Part shown: positions 33,015 through 43,787 of the stretch, one piece after another
Layout: every line of letters starts with the position of its first letter
How positions within the stretch are numbered: position 1 is the first letter of the stretch
DNA from: Larix kaempferi
Taxonomy: Eukaryota > Streptophyta > Pinopsida > Pinales > Pinaceae
Assembly: GCA_027924585.1 (NCBI GenBank)
Contig: BSBM01000877.1
Span: forward strand, 3,473,501-3,537,500
Direction: 5' to 3'
Length of the DNA: 64,000 nucleotides
Position numbers and translations under genes: made by a program
The notes under the pieces: generated by a model
What the model was told of the DNA's origin: nothing
Database searches by the model: none
Seen by the model: the letters and a program-made list of their open reading frames with translations, nothing else

Positions 33015-33439
33015 TTGTGTGAAATTTCCATATTGTTACCGTTGGCCATGCTGTTGCTAATCATCATCGTATGTGTTTGTCAGAACTGTCACCGAAAAAG
33101 GCCGCGTTCGTGCTGATTTGATATCATCATAGTTCGGCTGCGACGCCATATCTGAAGCAGTAAAACAATCCTTTCTTATCCCGCAAAAAAATCATGCTGC
33201 AAAACAATCCCTCCCCTTTTTAGTATCTCCGCGACAATACATCGTCGTACGTTTGGTTGCTCTACTGCGAATACCCTTCACAAGTTCTGGCGTGGTCTTT
33301 ATTGCTTTAAATGCTGGATTAGACCATCACCTGTTCCTTGCTTGTGTGATGGATTTTTCTCATCATCATCATTTTTTTTTTCATCCACTTTGTGTCGGAT
33401 CGTGGTGATAGGCCTTCAGCCTAATCCCATTTACTAATT

Positions 33440-33943
33440 TGGGTAATAGTATCCCATCCAAGCTTTGTAACTGTGCTGTTCCTCTATCCGTAATAAAAGT
33501 GATAATGTATGGTCCTAATTAGTGCATTTGTAATTTGCTAGGGTGTTTGGCAAATTTTCTATCATACAACAACACTATATCCCCATTCTGTAGGTGTTTC
33601 ATCTTGACGTAGCGGTCATGCCACGCCTTCTGGCGATCCTTTTCTACTTTCTGGTGAAACCCTGCGATGAACCGATCTTCATCTAATTGGTGTCAATCAT
33701 TCGTTGAGTGCGCTATCGTTGTTCATGTCTGTTGCTGTGGTGATCCTTAAAATGGGTACTATGTATTCCATTGGCATGACTGCTTCCTGGCCGTATACGA
33801 GTTTAAACGGCATTTGGCCCGTCAGTCGCTTGCAGGTGGTGCAATACGCCTAGAGGACTGTTGGGATTTTTAGGTCCCAGTCGTCTCGATTCACGTTGCA
33901 CACTTTAGTGAGTGCATTCTCCAGGATTTTATTAAACGCTGAC
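33440..33943 (-). pseudogene. E4 integrase C-terminal remnant
   Basis: Only the end of the core ([13 protein letters not shown], then FKLVYGQEAVMPMEYIVPIL) and the C-terminal tail remain, corresponding to E2 10532-9979. The zinc module and the catalytic core are absent because the sequence joins in frame to the start of RNase H at about 33943. It cannot work as an integrase. Confidence 0.75.
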
Positions 33944-34914
33944 GATGCATCAACATGGACGTGAAATTCTTTTGTCCAATTGGGGAATGCAAGGATTGGT
34001 GCTTCAACCATCTTTTATTTTAATATATCTAAGCTTTTCTGACATTTTGTGGTCCATTCAAACTTAGTGTCTTTCTTGAGTAACTTCTCCATGGGTGCGG
34101 TGATCGCCACATATCCGCGAATAAATTTTCTGTAGTACCCCGTGTGTCCTAGGGTGGCCCGTATCTGTTTAGCTGTCGTGGGTGGTGGGAGGTCGACGAT
34201 GATAGAAATCTTCGCCGGATCAACCAACAAGCCGTCACGGCAGACAATGTGGCCCAACAGTATGCCAAATGGGGCGCAAAAAATGTATTTCTTGAGGTTC
34301 AAAGAAATATGGTGTTGTTGGCATTGTTCGAGCATGAGTCGCAGACTCGCAGCATGGTCCTTGAGTAGCCTATATATCATCCAATTGTCCATTTAAATAG
34401 CCAGGAATTTATGAATATAATATTTGAACGCGGCTACCACTATTCTAGAAAATACGGCAGGAGCATTTTTCAATCTGAATGGCATCACCGTATATTGGAA
34501 ACATCCCCACTCCGTGACGAATATGGTCTTGTGTCGATCTTCTTTCGCAATCCAGACTTGGTGGTACCCCGAAAACCCATCTGTGAACGAGTATATCTCC
34601 TGGCCGCCTACACCTTCAAGTACCTCATCGGTAAATGGAGTTGGGAACAGATCATGTAGGCAAGCGTCATTTAATTTCCTTAGATCGACACATATGCGTA
34701 CTTCACCAGTTTTCTTGTCCTGAACAACCATTGGACTGATCCACTCAGATTCCGCCACTGGTTCTATTATGTTGGCTTCCAACATGCGCTCGATCTCAGC
34801 TTGTATGTGTTTCTTGTGTCGTGGGTTCAATCTATATGTCCACTGTTTCACTGGTTTCGCGTCTGGTTTCAGCAGGATTTGCATTTCTCCCAAGTCACTA
34901 GAAATTCCCTTCAT
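33944..34914 (-). pseudogene. E4 reverse transcriptase
   Basis: Frames 34914-34393 and 34392-34015 cover RT: KPVKQWTYRLNPRHKKHIQ, ICVDLRKLNDACLHDLFPTPF, YSFTDGFSGYHQVWI and FGILLGHIVCRDGLLVDPAK. The catalytic box lies exactly at the frame break near 34393-34390, where E2 has YFDDW and E4 reads LAI, stop, MDNWMI. The aspartate pair is therefore damaged to MDN. The sequence ends with FHVHVDASS, the first RNase H motif, and then jumps to the integrase tail. Confidence 0.8.
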
Positions 34915-35307
34915 CTCTGAAAATTTTGTTGGGAATAGATCCTGAAATTCGTGTAATATGTTGGTCGTTGTCGCAATGGTCGTTTCATCCTAGTAGTCCC
35001 CAATTTTTGTGAATTTTGGGTTTTCCTTTGATCCAATGTTCACCTTTTTGATCTTTAGTGGTTGTTGGAATTTTCCCAATGATATTTCTAGTGCTCCAAC
35101 TCCACAGCAACCTTCTGATTCCGGTATATCTGTTTCCCTGGGGTCATCATCATTGTCTGGTTCCCCTGTGATATTATAACATTCCATTAACATTCCTGGT
35201 GTGGCGATCCATGGATTTGTCATCGGTTGCTTGACTGGTCCTTCTTCAAATATTTTTCCTTGGATTGTTTGTAATGTGGCGTGAATCCAGGGATTGTTGT
35301 CGACGAA

Positions 35308-35505
35308 TGAAAATTTCTGACTGAACCCAATGGTAAGCTGTTCCTAGGATGTTGTTCCATGTCGCAGTTCCATAGTGACATACCAACTCCGTGGTATCTC
35401 ATCTAGTGTGTGTACAAATGCATGTACCCATTCTTGTCGTGCTTTCAAATTCCATCGATGTTGACAGGCATTTATATGTGCTTTAGGGTCTCCGCATCCA
35501 TCATA
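35308..35505 (-). pseudogene. E4 second gag-like block after the protease
   Basis: The reading is YDGCGDPKAHINACQHRWNL, then QEWVHAFVHTLDEIPRSWYV and SFSQKFSF-type ending before the RT linker, with one stop in GTTSxEQL where a Trp is expected. The pattern (DP near the start, paired Trp/Tyr after a Leu-rich helix, a final WExL...F) resembles Retrotrans_gag. E2 keeps only its end (RGTTDW...). It sits about 400 bp upstream of RT. The family assignment is by eye. Confidence 0.5.
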
Positions 35506-35519
35506 TCGCACCTGGTTTT

Positions 35520-35721
35520 CTTCGGTAGTTTCGCCGAACCGAACCTCTAGGAGGCGTCGACATAATGGCCAAGATTTTATGTTTGGTTTATGTGTTGCCC
35601 ACCATCATGCGGGAGTGGCCTTTAGGGCTGCTTCCAGGGACATAAGACCCTGTGGCTCTACTACTTTGTTTTCAAATTCCACGAGAAACGTACCCAAGTT
35701 GGGTAAGCCCTCATAGGTTGG
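35520..35721 (-). pseudogene. E4 first gag-like block after the protease
   Basis: The frame reads PTYEGLPNLGTFLVEFENKV, then SLEAALKATPA, a stop, WWATHKPNIKSWPLCRRLL and EVRFGETTEENQVR. It parallels the E2 block at 14809-15000 (ALRDTPTRWWVLHK). The two gag-like blocks follow one another between protease and RT. Confidence 0.55.
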
Positions 35722-36340
35722 TAACACATACTCTTCCTGGGTCACCATTCGTACTACTTGTGTGATCTGTGCACATCTTCGAAAGGATACTTCGTGTAAT
35801 TGGTTTTTCCAATTCTCCAAGGCCTCGTCTGATTCGGAGGATGCAGAACTGGTGTTGCGCCATTCTAATTCTCCCTCCATGGTGAGGTTCACATGATCTT
35901 CCGAAATATTGAATAGATTGTCCCATCCTTCCATAAATTCGTCTCTGGTTGACTCTGTGTAGCATTGGCCTTCCGCTAGATCCAATGGTGTGATAACTCT
36001 TATCTCATGGTTTTCGAAAGACATTATCCTCTTCTTGAAGTTAATGATGGCTTGATTCTCCAGAGCCCAGTCTATACCCAACAGCACTAGGTAGGGACTG
36101 GTGTCATCCAAAATTTCAATGACGTCGAAGTCCGCATACGTTTGGAGCCCTTCAATTTCAACCGGTAGTTGACATACCCATCCAAGCGAAGTGACTTTGC
36201 TTTAGTTTTCCAATCGCAGCTGTACAAGTGACCAGGTCATCCGTGGCTTCCCCATTGTCTCCCACGTCTGTTTTGTCAAAATAGTTACATCTAATCCTAA
36301 ATCTAGGATGATGGAGTCGACATCGAATTCTCAAATTTGT
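35722..36340 (-). pseudogene. E4 aspartic protease and acidic linker
   Basis: The active site reads SIILDLGLDVTILTKQTWE near 36300, again Asp-Leu-Gly. The domain goes on with a stop and ends SPYLVLLGIDWALENQ near 36070. The linker is acidic with SASSESDEALENWKNQLHEV. E2 has the same motifs in the same order. Three or so stops interrupt it. Confidence 0.65.
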
Positions 36341-36830
36341 GCAGACATCCGCATCTCTCTGCCCGTATTCCTCTTATGTATACGGTTGACTTTCTGTTCC
36401 ATTCGTGCACCTCCCCTTCGCTGTAGTAGGCTCTCTATGTCTTCCAATACTTCTAGATATTTTTGCAACTTGAGGCAACCTCCTAAGAAGGCTTTGAGGG
36501 TAGTCGCCTTCTTTTGCGACCTTGTTGAGTCAAATGTTGGTGGCATGTTGTAGACTTCTTTTTCCATAGCTGACCGTTGCCGATTCTTTGTTGCACTCTC
36601 TGCTTCCAAGAAGACACCCTGTTCCGTATTCCCACTATCCTTACCCTACCATTTCCGTGTTTGTGTTGGTTTGATGTTGATGTTGGGTTTATTGGCTCCG
36701 GTTACCGCTCCTCCCTGTGTTACAATACCTACTGTTGCATGATTACCACAGGCTTCTGTCAAAATCATCTGTACCGTAGGCAGTGGTTTTGGAGTATTCG
36801 GATTCTGGCTCTGCTTCAATTGCCATTTCT

Positions 36831-37520
36831 CTATAAGCTGAGGACAATCCTCGATGCTATGTTTTGTAGCGCTGCAATATGTACATTGCGGTGTAGGGTT
36901 TGGACAATCCCTCTAGTAATGCCCCTGTTGACCACAATTATAATAGGTGATTGGGCCTCGTGCCCTACCAGCAGCTCCTCCCCGACCTCTTCCTCCATGG
37001 AAGCCTCCACCGTAGACTCCACGCAGTGGTCCATATTGTTGATACGGCTGTTGTCCGTACTGCGGTTATTGACACTGCTGCGGTTTGTATTGCGACTGTT
37101 CATATGGCAGTGGGGGATACTATGGTTGCCTATATTGCTCCTGGTCATGCTGCTGGTTGTACTGTGGGTGCTGCTGCATCACCGAAGGTTCCTCTCCTTT
37201 CATAAAGTATGTGTCAGCCGTTCATTCATGTAGCAGGTCATAGGCCCTGCAGTTCTTCTCATCATGTCCCACCGATCGGCATAACTTATAGTATACGTTC
37301 ACTGGTTTCAACACCATATTTTGCAGGTATACGCATTCTTTGGGCCGGTGTCCTTTGGTCAGACATACAGTACACCATGGCATTCCTTCTTTTCAAAGGG
37401 GGTTTGGGGCCCTTGACTGAAAATATTCTCGAAACTCTGGGTAGTTGGCTTTGTGGTGTCCCTTGGTCCTACATTTGGTACACCATATGTCTCCGTGATT
37501 CTCCTTGCCCTTCTTGATAT
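36831..37520 (-). pseudogene. E4 five zinc knuckles of gag
   Basis: From the right: WCTKCRTKGHHKANY (last Cys to Tyr), WCTVCLTKGHRPKEC (intact), YYKLCRSVGHDEKNC (first Cys to Tyr), YYNCGQQGHY with a stop and first Cys to Tyr, and CTYCSATKHSIEDC (intact). A Tyr/Gln/Asn-rich low-complexity stretch lies between the third and fourth. The Cys to Tyr changes are all G to A on the coding strand, as expected of methylation decay. Confidence 0.7.
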
Positions 37521-38450
37521 CCTCTAATTGGAGTGTTAAGTTGGCCAACTGTGCCTATACTCTATCCATGCTGATCCCTGCATCGCCAATTGGCAAGGCC
37601 TCCAATCTCATTGCAATTTCCAGCGCCTCCACTTATGTCGCAACCTTTTGCTGCATCAGTGGTCCTCGTATGTGCAATACTAGTCCTGCGATAAACCACT
37701 CTTTATGTTGCAATTCATTTACCGGAAAACTCACCTTCGCTATCAACGTCTTATAACGCTAATCAAAATCCCATACTAATTCATTCGGAAATTGCTTAAT
37801 TCCTTAAGTTTAGTGACATATTGCGACTCCGATTTTGGTTTTCTAAACTCGTCAATCATCGCAGCTCTAATCTCGGCCAACGTTCTTGATGCTATTCCCG
37901 TTGGAACTTTCACAAATTTCATGTACCAGTCTAACGCATGGTCCCTCAAGGTTGTCGCTAGCTGTCCCAATTTTATCACTTCATCCTGAACCTGCTTCAT
38001 GATCCATACTGCCTCCAATACGAACCAATATTGTTCAGGTTCCTCCATCCCTTTTCATAGAATTGTAGGCATCTTTGCCTCATATGCCATCTTAATGCTG
38101 CTAGTATTACTGTTTACCAAAGCAATACTCTTAGCACTGCAAGTAGGGAAACTTCGCGAATAATTTTGGTTTTGTCCTATAAAATTTGGAGTGGTGTGCT
38201 GGGTCGGAGGTACGTGGTAACTTATGACTTGACCTTGTTCTTCCTCTGGGGTAGCCTGGTCGACGTCTTTCTCACAATAAGGGCGCTTCCTTCCTTGTGG
38301 TCCTGCCTCGTGACTTCCTGTTCCGGTCCTCTCAGGAGACTCCCTCTCAGTCCTCCTCTTTTTCTCAGGATGCCGAAATATTACTCCACTCCTCAGGAGA
38401 CCACACTCTTTGTTAGCTTCCCTTTCTAATTCGTCGTTGCTCATGTCCAT
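37521..38450 (-). pseudogene. E4 gag core
   Basis: The 38450-38055 frame is a charged segment (MDMSNDELEREANKECGLLR, then Arg/Lys/Glu-rich). The 38048-37776 frame holds the gag domain: EEPEQYWFVLEAVWIMKQVQ, LATTLRDHALDWYMKFVKV, IDEFRKPKSESQYVTKLKEL. Beyond 37776 broken frames lead to the knuckles. It resembles E2 gag closely. Confidence 0.75.
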
Positions 38451-38459
38451 CTACCACAT

Positions 38460-38996
38460 CTTTTTGTCAGGCCCGCCTGTACGCAGTACCTTCACCCTCG
38501 CACACTGGGTTTTCTACTCATCAGCGGACATTCTTAATATTCCTTTTTTGCAAACCAGCATTTTAATCCACAATTTCAGTGATGACAAGAATCTTCCCCT
38601 TGGTCCCCTGAAGAAGTTTCTTTCAGCGTCGCTATATGATTTAATCGTATCTACTGCGAACTCAGTTATGTATCCTTCAAGGATGATGTCTACCCAAAAG
38701 TCGACAGCTCGTGATACCTTGTTGTTAACCTACTTTACCTATCGCACCAATTCCGGGGTCCAACACTTTGGTGCAGTCTTCTGGTAGTGGTTTTTGCGAT
38801 ACGTCAACTGTGCCAGTCACTTGTGAAATACAAAAGGGAATTCATTGAAGAAAATTTTGTGGATATCCAAGTATACGTATTTTTGTAACCACTTGGTTGC
38901 TATCTATTTAGGGTCCCTCTTCTCACTTCCTGTGAATTCTTCTGCCCTTTTGTCAAACCACTCTTGGATCTCTGGTTTTGTCGGGTGCCACAACAT
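38460..38996 (-). pseudogene. E4 leader domain upstream of gag
   Basis: The start at 38996 gives MLWHPTKPEIQEWFDKRAEE, 42 bp inside the LTR edge. The frame continues, with four or five stops, through KWLQKYVYLDIHKIFFNEF, SRAVDFWVDIILEGYITEF and LKLWIKMLVCKKGILRMSAD. It is clearly related to E2 17674-18153. The stops fall mostly at Trp positions. Confidence 0.65.
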
Positions 38997-39017
38997 ATCC
39001 TCTTCCTTCTACTTAGG

Positions 39018-39035
39018 GTCCTGGCAATGGAACCA
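39018..39035 (-). other. E4 primer-binding site (tRNA-Asp-like)
   Basis: The minus strand reads TGGTTCCATTGCCAGGA, two bases after the LTR. Compared with the tRNA-Asp site TGGCGCCGTTGCCGGGG, most differences are C/T or G/A changes, several at CpG. This supports a tRNA-Asp primer. Confidence 0.6.
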
Positions 39036-39037
39036 TT

Positions 39038-39694
39038 TGTTGACACAACTCTTCTCAACAGGGGTTCACACTATCAACAAATACCAACATCCCTTATGCA
39101 CTAGCCCAGAAAAGGGGTTACCCTTCCAGCAACATCTGCGATGCAGACGAGGTCTCACTCGAAGTGAATAAGGGAGTTGCAGGAACCAAACTTCCGTAGT
39201 TGTGGAGAAGATATGTGCACATTTACCCAGAGATCGCAATATTTACCACAGTCTATTTAACGCATCATTCGCATATATATCTCAAAGCATATTCAACAAC
39301 ACATTCACATTAATCAACAAAGCATATCGACACAAATCAACATAAAGCATTTAAATAACCCATCATTTCCTAACAAAATAATTCATAACCAAACATCTCC
39401 ATTCATTAACATCTGTGGAACAAACCTCACAGAGAATAGTCAAGTCATTTCTATCGCAGATACAACCGAATCCAAAAGATCGTATTGATATTCAAAACTT
39501 AACTTCCCTTAAGCTTACAATCTTGTCCTATTTATATGTTTATCTCTTATTACAATCTGGTCCACATGACCGACTCAACTAATCTAATACTTCTTATATT
39601 TCCTCAAAACATGGAGAAAGGTCCTTTTTTTGCGGGATGACCCTTTCGCATCTGTCGGCTTCCGCACTTCCAACGGATCTGTCCCATGCCAACA
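39038..39694 (-). repeat. E4 5' LTR
   Basis: 657 bp, TGTTGACA to CCAACA, outer edge next to TAGGG. It aligns end to end with 31543-32198. Confidence 0.93.
39529..39536 (-). promoter_or_regulatory. TATA box of E4 5' LTR
   Basis: TATAAATA on the minus strand, about 160 bp from the upstream end of the LTR and conserved in the other copy at 32033-32040. Confidence 0.5.
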
Positions 39695-41699
39695 TAGGGA
39701 AAAATTGCAAATGAATGTAGAAAAATATATAGACATTATTTATGACATCAACAAATACATAAATATGTAAATGGAGACATAGAATAAGACTTAAATTAAC
39801 ACATAAATTATGTCTCAATCATAAATGTTATAGTGGACATAACTATAAACTTTACTGTGGTAATTATTGATGTTGTTTCTCTGGAAATTTTGGAGGACAT
39901 ATCTTTTGATGTTTATGTTGCATTATATCACCCTTATGAATATCTTTTTAAAAATTGAAGCCTATAACAAGAACCAAAGAAAACACACAGAAAATACTAA
40001 CCATAAATTGATCTAAATAGAAATAGAAACAAGATAAAGTTGTAATTGATCTAAGAGAAAATATAATTCATTAGAACCCTATAATGTGGAAACATATCAT
40101 CTCAAAACACTCTTGTTCAATAATGAACCCAAGATTCTTATTTATAGGATTCCAAACTTTTTACATCCAAGACCCTAGTCTTTGTATGCACATCACTCAA
40201 GACTATTAACTAATTTAATATGATATTGCAATTAAATTATTAATACTAGATCACTCAAAACATGGGATTCTAAGTAACTACCCATAAATAATAACAAACA
40301 ATTCATTAAAGATGAGCACCAGCTAAGTAATTGCCTAAAAATATTAATAAAGTGCATGAATTAGATAGAAGGGCGAGCCCTTCTCTCTTGGGTCATCGAT
40401 TGAGCTTGTAACATCCTCAATGGGGATGAGCTATTATCATGGGTTTTTTTATTTTTTATATGGAAATGGGTTCCTTCTGTTCCCATGGAATTGTACCCAT
40501 TCTTGTTCATTATCATTTCCTATTAGTTTAAATGGAAAACGTCAATGCTTTCATCGTAGTTTAAGAATGGTTTTACGGTGTAGGAAGAAAACTACATTAT
40601 CTGAGCATATTGTTGGTATGGGAAGTGCCATTGGTGTGTATAAAATAATTAATATGCTAGAAAATGATGGACCTAAAGTGTGAAAAATCCAATGAAATGA
40701 TGTAGTTCTATGTATTATAAAACTTTTGTTGCCCAAGTGCAATGCGAGTGATAGAAAAAAACCCAATTTGTGTAATCCCTATAGGAAACTATGTGTTGCA
40801 TATTATGGAGTGGAGGATGATAAGATGCGTTGTTTGGAATGGTTCTCCTAAGTATAAATAGAAAGGAGTGTGTACCATGCAGCTATGGAGAGGATGCTCC
40901 AAGTAGTATAGATCATCAAATAAGAGATACCTTTCTATGTAAATGGAAATGAAGTGTGGCTCTGTTGGAGTAGAAACAAAAGACAAGTGTCATATGCATA
41001 TAATAACGAATTATGAGCCATAAAAATATGCAAGGACCATAAAGTGCCAAGAATATCAAGAACACATTAAAGGTGTAGATGGATGGAAGATAATCCTATG
41101 GATAATGTGGCTACTACTATGCAACTATATGAAAAGTAAGAGGAATATTAGAGTTGTGCTATGTTGGATATGCATTAAGATGTTTATGAAGATCCATAAT
41201 GAATGTGTGTGTTGTCACTATGGTGGATTCCTCTATGAAATGAAAACGAGAGTTAGTTCTTCAAAATATATATAGTGAAATAAATATTAGGGAAACACTG
41301 CTGGTTGAAGAACTAATGTGCGTCTAGTGGATTATTGTGTAGGAGCATATTGGAGGAGAAAAGTACTACTAGAAGTTGTCGCGTAGAGTTCCTAGAGATG
41401 TAGTGGAATGGCGATATAGAGAGGGTGTTGAAGGTGATGTGCTACTAAGGAGATGAATAATTTGTTATGGAGAGGGTTCCCATGATGCAACAGGGACAAA
41501 TCATTGATGACTTGAATCTGGAATTGTACACGAGAATCCACCCATGTGATTTTTTTTGGAAATGTGGGGGTGAAACTCTTTCATATTGTGACTGCTAAGG
41601 ATGTTGGGTAAAATATACAGGCCATGTGCTCTAGTGGTTTTGGTTTGCTCTATTGCAAAAAGTATATAGGAGTGTTCCTTGTTGGGAAAATGTATGGGA
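39695..41699. other. Non-coding DNA between E4 and E5
   Basis: This continues the host DNA interrupted by E4. Only short chance ORFs are seen, the longest at 40420-40683 with no recognisable motif. The right part (after about 41000) could be the decayed 5' portion of E5. Confidence 0.5.
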
Positions 41700-41789
41700 A
41701 AGACCCCATCAGAATAAATTTCAGCCGAAGGGAAATGAGAGGTGTCAAAGGAATCAAGATCCCCATCAAGACCAAAGGCCACTTAATTA

Positions 41790-42389
41790 GTTGGATCCCA
41801 CAAATTTGGCTGAGGACCAAACTTTTCCTTTTTGTAGGGCATGCCAACAGTTTCATGAAGAGTCTAGTTGTGCTAAGTATAGATAGATTAATGATGTGGA
41901 ATCCATTGATTACAATGAAAATAATTATGTTGTATTCTCAAAATATATTAATGCAGTTGGTAGGACTCATCCCATTTCTGAAACTCACATGGATAAAGTT
42001 AAAGGAACGAGAACGAGCATTGATAATGTTACCAAGATTTATGGTGAAAATCCCTCTCCTGATAAGATTGTAGAGATGATGAAATATAAAGGAGTGACTT
42101 ACTAGAGAAGGGGGAATAACAAGACAAGTCCCACTAATCCTCATCATAGCATATCTAAAACCCAAGTCAACATTCCTAAAAATGGTTATTTGAATATAGA
42201 CTTGAGGGATTGGATGGAAAATGCCAAGGTACTTGTTCCAGTTACCAAGCTGATGAAAAGACTCTCTCAAGAATATAAGTTATTAAAATTTATAAAGGGG
42301 CCTAAGGATAAAAGTGTTGAAAAATACAAAGACCTGGGTGAGGATTCCCTGGTAATTTTGCAAACCATGGATAAGGATAAAGGAAATGG
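41790..42389 (+). pseudogene. E5 gag end with zinc knuckle
   Basis: The frame near 41803 reads NLAEDQTFPFCRACQQFHEE and SSCAKYR, a C-x2-C-x3-H-x4-C knuckle, then a stop, then INDVESIDYNENNYVVFSKY and VESIDYNE-type acidic sequence. Further on come KTQVNIPKNGYLNIDLRDWM and LMKRLSQEYKLLKFIK. It joins to the protease in the 42190-42501 frame. Confidence 0.5.
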
Positions 42390-42770
42390 AAGTGATTCTC
42401 CTTTCTTCATCACTTTGGCCATAAATGATTTGTTGCTTCATAATTGCATGTTAGATTCAGGAGCCTCAATCAATGTCATGCATCTAAAGGTAATGAATTA
42501 GCTTGGTTTAAAAATCACCAAACCATATAAAAATGTATGTTCCATGGACTCAAGAAAGGTAAAGGTTTGTGGTATGATCCAATATTTTCTGGTTAATTTG
42601 GATGCTTATAAATATATCTCTCTTACCATGGATATGGTTGTCATTAATATCTCAGATTATTGGGGCATGTTTTTATGTATAAAGTGAGATGATTTTTTGG
42701 GAGGTATCCTTCAAAAGGACTTATCTTATGATACTATCCCAATAGGGGGAAACCTCTATCACCCTTCATC
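42390..42770 (+). pseudogene. E5 aspartic protease
   Basis: The active site is LLHNCMLDSGASINVMHLKV at about 42430-42490, with a normal Asp-Ser-Gly. After a stop the domain continues with LGLKITKPYKNVCSMDSRKV and ISLTMDMVVINISDYWGM, then a stop and FLGGILQKDLSYDTIPIGG. It would process Gag-Pol. Confidence 0.7.
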
Positions 42771-42919
42771 ATGAGATAGAGAGAATATATCATGTCGAGG
42801 ATTCTCAAGACCTAATGAATGAACCAATATATGAAGTTGAGGATCTAGGATGTTATGCAGTGTTATCAAACCCTCCAACACCCATCATGAGAGGTTCTAA
42901 GGAACAAGTGAATAATGAA

Positions 42920-43308
42920 ATATGGTCCAATAATTTTGACGGTGCCCACTCAAAGTCAGGGATCTATGTGTAGGTGTTTTCTTAACTTCTCAAAATGGTG
43001 AAATATTCAAATTTAATTTTAGCTTGGAATTCAAAATGAAAAATAATGTAGCAGAGTATGAGGCTACCGTTTTGGGGTTATATATTTCCAAAGATATGAA
43101 AATCGAGATATTAAAGATAAAGGGAGATGTAGATTTGGCAATCCTTCAAAAGAAGAATAGTTTTTCATGCAAGAATGAGAAGCTTAAAAAGTATAGAAAT
43201 GCAGTTTGGGATACAATGGAATATTTTGATGCCTTATCCATAGAAGAAATCCCAAGGGACTTGAATGCTCAAGCAGATGCCTTAACAATATTCACATCTA
43301 CTTTCTAG
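42920..43308 (+). pseudogene. E5 archaeal-like RNase H, upstream of RT
   Basis: The start reads NNFDGAHSKSG (first Asp), is broken by a stop and a shift near 42970, and continues in the open frame 43024-43308 with MKNNVAEYEATVLGLYIS (Glu), ILKIKGDVDLAILQ (Asp) and DLNAQADALTIF (last Asp). All four catalytic acids can be seen. It belongs to the same broad RNase H type as 1627-2052 in E1. Here it lies between protease and RT, not after RT. The frame carries directly on to the RT linker after about 70 bp. Confidence 0.75.
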
Positions 43309-43378
43309 CCTGGTCAAGAATGATTGAAAGGCCTTGGAAAAACATAAATATTATTCAGGTCATATATCCTAGATAATT

Positions 43379-43787
43379 TTGAGCAATGAAATTTTTTCCA
43401 GTGATGATAATCATGTTTTTAGGTTTTTGAACACTTTGAGTGAATTTGAATATTTTGAGGTTGATTGGAGAGAAGAGGGACATAGTTATCATGAGGGATC
43501 AGGTCCCAAAGGAAATACTCTCCCTAGAGGACTTGTCCCTTTAGAGCATATGTTTGATAGACATGATATGCATAAGGTAAAGAAAGCAGTGGTCAAGCAT
43601 GAGGATTATATTGAAGTAAATATTGGATCCAAGACCAACCCCATGATGATCAAAATTGGAAAGGGTACCTCTGAGCAGGAGAAGAAAGATTTAGTTGAAT
43701 TGGTAAGATAGTATAGAGATGTGTTTTCATTCACCTATGATGAGCTTAAATCACATAGGGAAGATTTCATCCAACATACTATTGATC
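43379..43787 (+). pseudogene. E5 RT linker and RT start, cut by E6
   Basis: The frame reads NTLPRGLVPLEHMFDRHDMH, DYIEVNIGSKTNPMMIKIGK and, after a stop at 43709, YRDVFSFTYDELKSHREDFI followed by QHTIDL. This is the usual entry to gypsy RT (the motif ahead of the KP.RQ.. block). It stops where the E6 LTR starts at 43788. Confidence 0.65.

Larger units (their letters stand above)
31543..39694 (-). mobile_element. E4: complete-ended gypsy element, same family as E2
   Basis: LTRs at 31543-32198 and 39038-39694 begin TGTTGACA and end CCAACA. The insertion duplicated TAGGG (31538-31542 and 39695-39699, identical). Read on the minus strand the order is LTR, primer site, leader domain, gag, five knuckles, protease (DLG), two gag-like blocks, RT, then an in-frame deletion to the integrase tail, extra ORF, LTR. 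The LTRs differ at about 45-50 of 656 positions by eye (about 7%). With RNase H and the integrase core gone, it could only have moved with help from a complete relative. Confidence 0.92.
41700..43787 (+). mobile_element. E5: gypsy fragment with RNase H ahead of RT
   Basis: Plus-strand order: gag knuckle, protease, archaeal-type RNase H, linker, start of RT. It ends abruptly at 43787 where the E6 LTR begins, within the RT entry (IQHTIDL). The 5' end and LTR are not recognised. The rest of RT, INT and the 3' LTR are missing from the window, presumably lost with the far side of E6. Stops and shifts are present throughout. Confidence 0.65.

Noticed and set aside
36577-37233. Plus-strand ORF of 218 codons with Cys/Leu-rich sequence
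   Set aside because: It is antisense to the E4 knuckle region, whose minus-strand knuckles are clearly recognisable; apparent membrane-like segments come from the low-complexity complement.
40420-40683. Plus-strand ORF of 87 codons
   Set aside because: No motif, no homologue recalled, AT-rich context, and an ORF of similar length overlaps it on the other strand.
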